Positions 63,923 through 64,000 of a stretch of DNA of 64,000 nucleotides are shown here, piece after piece. The stretch is from Streptomyces sp. NBC_01478. GTDB taxonomy: Bacteria > Actinomycetota > Actinomycetes > Streptomycetales > Streptomycetaceae. The translations under genes and the position numbers were made by a program. Below the pieces are notes generated by a model. That model was not told the DNA's origin. It worked only from the letters and a program-made list of their open reading frames with translations, and made no database searches. The DNA is taken from NCBI RefSeq assembly GCF_036227225.1, contig NZ_CP109444.1, positions 4,073,501-4,137,500 on the forward strand, written 5' to 3'. Positions within the stretch are counted from its first letter, which is position 1, and each line of letters starts with the position of its first letter.

Positions 63923-64000
63923 TCATGACCAGCGTCCGGTACGGCCCAGGAGCAGGGCACTTGCCGCGGTCCCGGCCGTCGATGTGCGCAGCACGCTACG
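63923..64000 (-). CDS. rsmE: 16S rRNA m3U1498 methyltransferase, C-terminal fragment
   Basis: The last 25 codons are visible: RSVLRTSTAGTAASALLLGR TGRWS and stop TGA at 63925-63923. The pattern (SVLRTSTAGTAA...TGRW) matches the end of RsmE (SPOUT fold) in actinobacteria. The rest lies beyond the window. Confidence 0.75.
   Translation of the reverse strand, partial: RSVLRTSTAGTAASALLLGRTGRWS

Overview
The window is a piece of a Streptomyces (or very close relative) chromosome. Evidence is the very high GC, GTG starts, short ATGA/GTGA gene overlaps, Streptomyces-type regulators and the gene order. The order recalls the S. coelicolor SCO2520-SCO2553 neighbourhood (SCO2521-2525 cluster, leuA, era, phoH/ybeY/CBS-hemolysin, RNase Z, tricorn protease, a 3' fragment of rsmE), interrupted by strain-specific insertions. 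Family names and synteny are from memory; no search was run.

Layout. 1-5648: a conserved actinobacterial cluster of unknown function (membrane protein, SCO2521, SCO2522, variant P-loop ATPase SCO2523, SCO2524), all on the minus strand. The fifth member, an SCO2525-type methyltransferase, is a decayed pseudogene containing a perfect 32-bp palindrome. 5805-8557: GNAT acetyltransferase, secreted TIM-barrel hydrolase, class A beta-lactamase. 8558-17210: accessory region, with a truncated IS1380 left end, a four-gene cassette, a complete but frameshifted IS1380 element and an intact IS630 element.

The cassette (9502-14208) is the most interesting part. It encodes an XRE regulator, an unusual N4/N6-type methyltransferase, a PLP enzyme resembling the O2-dependent arginine oxidases (MppP/Ind4/RohP), and a 2-hydroxyacid-dehydrogenase fold protein that has lost its catalytic residues. 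The last three genes are translationally coupled. I propose a compact pathway to an arginine-derived metabolite.

17210-20246: AraC regulator, methyltransferase, tyrosine-phosphatase-like protein, TetR pseudogene and FadR-type regulator. 20459-28628: a probable sialic-acid locus (Tat lipoprotein SBP, permease, permease-ATPase fusion, ATPase, NanA/DapA-like aldolase, secreted sialidase) with a Nudix remnant bracketed by an 18-bp inverted repeat. 28654-38900: response-regulator remnant, TerB-like protein, leuA with a leucine leader peptide, M4 protease plus emfourin inhibitor, GH1 beta-glucosidase plus MFS, epimerase with divergent MmyB-type regulator, era. 39078-43730: amtB-PII and a three-gene WxL/DUF916 surface cluster, apparently inserted between era and the cytidine deaminase gene. 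44074-50064: cytidine deaminase, regulator plus DHA2 exporter, MmcQ/YjbR protein, CBS-hemolysin, ybeY, phoH. 50349-64000: FAD-subunit-like protein, PfkB kinase, glucarate catabolism (gudD, kdgD, IclR), MFS carrying intragenic repeats, adenosine/adenine deaminase, RNase Z, HIT protein, tricorn protease, lipoprotein, VOC protein and the end of rsmE.

No rRNA, tRNA or CRISPR array was recognised.
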